DNA of 43,010 bases, taken from the NCBI GenBank assembly GCA_945861885.1, contig CAMAVR010000028.1, positions 1 through 43,010 of the forward strand, written 5' to 3'. Made by a program: the position numbers and the translations under genes. This DNA comes from Nannocystis exedens. Lineage in GTDB: Bacteria; Myxococcota_A; Polyangia; Polyangiales; Polyangiaceae. Below are positions 41,335-43,010 of this stretch, one piece after another (within the stretch, counting starts at the first letter, position 1; the number at the start of each line of letters is the position of its first letter). The notes below the pieces were generated by a model. The model was not told the DNA's origin. It made no database searches and saw nothing but the letters and a program-made list of their open reading frames with translations.

Positions 41335-41571
41335 TCAGGAATTGTCCGACTCGATTGCGTCGTCGAGCATCGCGAGAGCGACCCGCTCGCTGTCAACGTG
41401 GTACTCGCCGGCCTGCACTTTCGCCTGAAGGATGGCAACTTTGGCGCTCACGGCGCCTGTCGAGATGGGAACGGCGGCGTCAACCGCGAGCTCGATGCGC
41501 TCGTCGCCCTGTTTTTTTGGCAGCTCGTCGGGAATCACGCTTTCGACGGCCGGCTCTAGTTCGTTCTCCAT
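41335..41571 (-). CDS. FlgM-like anti-sigma-28 factor
   Basis: A 78-residue acidic protein. Its C-terminal part, VSAKVAILQAKVQAGEYHVDSERVALAMLDD, follows the FlgM pattern (V..L...I..G.Y.VD...VA..ML), in which this region binds and holds sigma-28 (FliA). The N-terminal half is acidic and probably disordered, also as in FlgM. GAGG lies five bases before the ATG at 41571; a TTG at 41598 would add nine residues. No fliA gene is visible in the window. It is convergent with the sigma-54 activator (two bases between stops). Confidence 0.7.
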   Translation of the reverse strand: MENELEPAVESVIPDELPKKQGDERIELAVDAAVPISTGAVSAKVAILQAKVQAGEYHVDSERVALAMLDDAIESDNS

Positions 41572-41664
41572 GGCATCCTCAATCTCAAATTGAAGCAATT
41601 ATCATGCTAAAGGCCACCCGGGCCGCTTTGTTGAACGGCTACGTGGCGCGAAACTGTAGTTTTT

Positions 41665-41690
41665 TCACCGACTTGTAGTCTCAACAGGAT
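41665..41690 (+). promoter_or_regulatory. Motif shared with the pyrD upstream region
   Basis: TCACCG-A-CTTGTAGT, then AACAGGAT, about 75 bases before mglB, nearly identical to 34343-34367 before pyrD. A partial second copy (CTGTAGTTTTTTCACCG) precedes it. Confidence 0.35.
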
Positions 41691-41763
41691 ACCAGCGTTA
41701 CGCCTGTTCACGCAGCCCACCGACGTGCGCTAGAAGCAGATGCTCCGCCGGAGAGATTTGGAA

Positions 41764-42246
41764 ATGAGCAATTCGCAGATGGTGATGTACGAAGAGGAGT
41801 TCACGCAAATACAGTCGGTTTTAGACCGCCTGGTTCGCGACGCGAACGCCAACGTCGTCTTCATCGTCGACAAAAATGGGCAGCTCATCGCATCAAGCGG
41901 CGACGTGGCGCAAATCGACACGACCAGTTTAGCGTCGCTCACAGCGGGGAATATTGCCGCCACCGGCGGGATGGCAAAGCTCTTGAAAGAGAACGAATTC
42001 GCCACTCAATTTCATGAGGGGGAGAAGGCGAATGTTCACATTCAGCTGATCGCGAATCGGGCAATCCTGGTCGTCGTTTTTGACGCCCGATCGAGCCTCG
42101 GACTCGTCCGTCTCCGCGTAAAACGAACGATCGACGAGCTCCAGCGAACATTTGAAAATCTGACGACCAAAGGGCAGCGCCCAGGCGCCCCGACACCGTT
42201 TTCAGAAATTACCGACGCCGATATCGACAACTTATTCAACGACTAG
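41764..42246 (+). CDS. mglB: MglB, roadblock-domain GTPase-activating protein for MglA
   Basis: Roadblock/LC7 protein of 160 residues. In Myxococcus xanthus it stimulates GTP hydrolysis by MglA and marks the lagging pole. The match to that protein as I know it runs end to end: MVMYEEEFTQIQSVLDRL, NVVFIVDKNGQLIASSG, IDTTSLASLTAGNIAATGGMAKLL, ENEFATQFHEG, RSSLGLVRLRVK and the C-terminal PFSEITDADIDNLFND. The start at 41764 was preferred by comparison with known MglB; the frame extends to 41740. Nine bases separate it from mglA, the usual mglBA order. Confidence 0.95.
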   Translation: MSNSQMVMYEEEFTQIQSVLDRLVRDANANVVFIVDKNGQLIASSGDVAQIDTTSLASLTAGNIAATGGMAKLLKENEFATQFHEGEKANVHIQLIANRAILVVVFDARSSLGLVRLRVKRTIDELQRTFENLTTKGQRPGAPTPFSEITDADIDNLFND

Positions 42247-42255
42247 GTACGGCCG

Positions 42256-42846
42256 GTGAGTCTGATCAATTACATGAAGCGCGAGATCAACTGCAAGTTG
42301 GTCTATTACGGCCCCGGCCTCGGGGGGAAAACAACCAATCTTCAATTTATTTACGAACAAACAAATCCCGACGCGAAAGGGCAAATGATCAGCCTCGCTA
42401 CGGAGACAGAGCGGACGCTCTATTTCGACTTTTTAGCCCTGTCGCTAGGCGAAATTCGCGGATTTAAAACGCGATTTCATCTCTACACTGTGCCAGGCCA
42501 AGTCTTTTACGATGCGTCGCGAAAAGTAATTTTAAAAGGGGTCGACGGGATAATATTCGTCGCCGATTCGCAAGTCGATCGGATCGACGCGAACCTTGAA
42601 TCGTTCGACAATATGAAGGCCAACTTAATCGAGCACGGCTATTCGCTCGAAAAAGTGCCCCACGTGATTCAGTACAACAAGCGCGATCTACCGAACACGA
42701 TGCCAGTCGGAGAGATGCGAGAGCTCTTAAATCGAGAAAACGCTCCCGATTTCGAGGCAAATGCCAAAACCGGCGTAGGCGTCTTCGATACACTCAAGAA
42801 AGCCGCCAAGCAGGTGCTCACCGAGCTTAAAAAAGGGGCAAGTTAG
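42256..42846 (+). CDS. mglA: MglA, small Ras-like GTPase of cell polarity and motility
   Basis: A 196-residue GTPase that sets the leading pole and controls type IV pili and gliding machinery in myxobacteria. Motifs: REINCKLVYYGPGLGGKTTN (P loop), FHLYTVPGQVFYDASRK (switch II with the MglA-type TVPGQ), GVDGIIFVADSQ, and VIQYNKRDLPN (base recognition). The length and sequence correspond closely to M. xanthus MglA. The P-loop Cys of that protein (GPGLCGKT) is Gly here. It starts at GTG 42256. No terminator is visible after it; a group II intron end follows within 22 bases on the other strand. Confidence 0.96.
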   Translation: MSLINYMKREINCKLVYYGPGLGGKTTNLQFIYEQTNPDAKGQMISLATETERTLYFDFLALSLGEIRGFKTRFHLYTVPGQVFYDASRKVILKGVDGIIFVADSQVDRIDANLESFDNMKANLIEHGYSLEKVPHVIQYNKRDLPNTMPVGEMRELLNRENAPDFEANAKTGVGVFDTLKKAAKQVLTELKKGAS

Positions 42847-42867
42847 CAGAGAGGGTGGCAGAGTCGA

Positions 42868-43010
42868 GTGGCGGGAGGGAACTACCCCCTCCCGCTCTCC
42901 TAGAACCGTACGTGAACCTCTCGATTCATACGGCTCCCGTCATCCAACCGCCGTAGCGGGAGTTAAGCCGACGATTTTCCAATGAGCAAAGAGCTCAGGT
43001 TCTTTGGCAG
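42868..43010 (-). mobile_element. 3' end of a group II intron (continues beyond the window)
   Basis: On the minus strand the sequence has the conserved domain V (42903-42936) followed by a domain VI hairpin, GCGGGAGGG / CCCTCCCGC (42871-42895). The intron 3' end is probably ...CCGCCAC at about 42868. Upstream, codons 43010-42963 (LPKNLSSLLIGKSSA then TAA) may be the very end of the intron-encoded protein or just open sequence. The CGAGAGG loop of domain V is similar to bacterial group IIC introns, but the subclass is a guess. The 5' part lies outside the window. Confidence 0.78.
42903..42936 (-). ncRNA. Group II intron domain V
   Basis: A 34-nt hairpin on the minus strand: GAGCCGTATG at the 5' side pairs with the CGTACGGTTC end, with the catalytic AGC near the start, a two-base bulge and a CGAGAG-type apical loop. 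This is the most conserved catalytic element of group II introns. Confidence 0.85.

Overview
The window looks like a chromosomal segment of a Myxococcota (deltaproteobacterial) relative. The strongest pointer is the mglB-mglA pair at the right end, whose predicted proteins closely resemble the Myxococcus xanthus polarity switch in length and motifs. Other pointers are the many small lipoproteins, an enhancer-binding protein for sigma-54, an HU-like protein, and a Gram-negative envelope gene set (FadL, LpoB, several lipoboxes). Coding density is high and base composition is moderately GC-rich.

Left part (1-7.8 kb): a decayed IS1182-like transposase, a large imperfect palindrome at the 3' end of a beta-carbonic anhydrase gene, a small membrane protein, a secreted GH15-type glycosidase, and modA-modB (molybdate uptake, no modC). 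A DUF4143 ATPase gene with lower GC content follows, lying between two identical 16-bp direct repeats, and then a GNAT acetyltransferase. Middle (7.8-22.8 kb): a PAS histidine kinase; a lipoprotein resembling the N-terminal region of the VolA surface lipase, paired with a FadL porin; a guanine-deaminase-like enzyme; a large lipoprotein ending in a Vps62-like domain; an aldo/keto reductase; an HU-like protein; ybeY, transaldolase and a signal-less substrate-binding-like protein; then an envelope group on the minus strand (LpoB-like, COG3014-like, and an FtsH-like protease with a lipoprotein-type N terminus).

22.8-36.8 kb is mostly housekeeping: RNase R, an LtaS-like phosphatase/transferase, a DnaJ-type chaperone, an orphan DNA methyltransferase, an ald / isopropylmalate-dehydrogenase-family / glmS operon, pyrD-gcdH, and tRNA-Ala(CGC). 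Two copies of a 35-bp-arm palindrome lie 21 kb apart, both in convergent intergenic gaps.

The most unusual region is 37.6-41.6 kb. An overlapping minus-strand operon encodes a fusion of the FliF C-terminal tail (membrane helix plus FliG-binding tail) to a FliG that stops just before the torque-generating domain, followed by FliM and FliN. Divergent from it is a PspF-size sigma-54 activator, and next to that a FlgM-like anti-sigma factor. No other flagellar gene is present. mglB-mglA follows directly. This looks like a membrane-anchored switch-ring module that may not produce torque. The right edge holds the 3' end of a group II intron (domains V and VI) on the minus strand.
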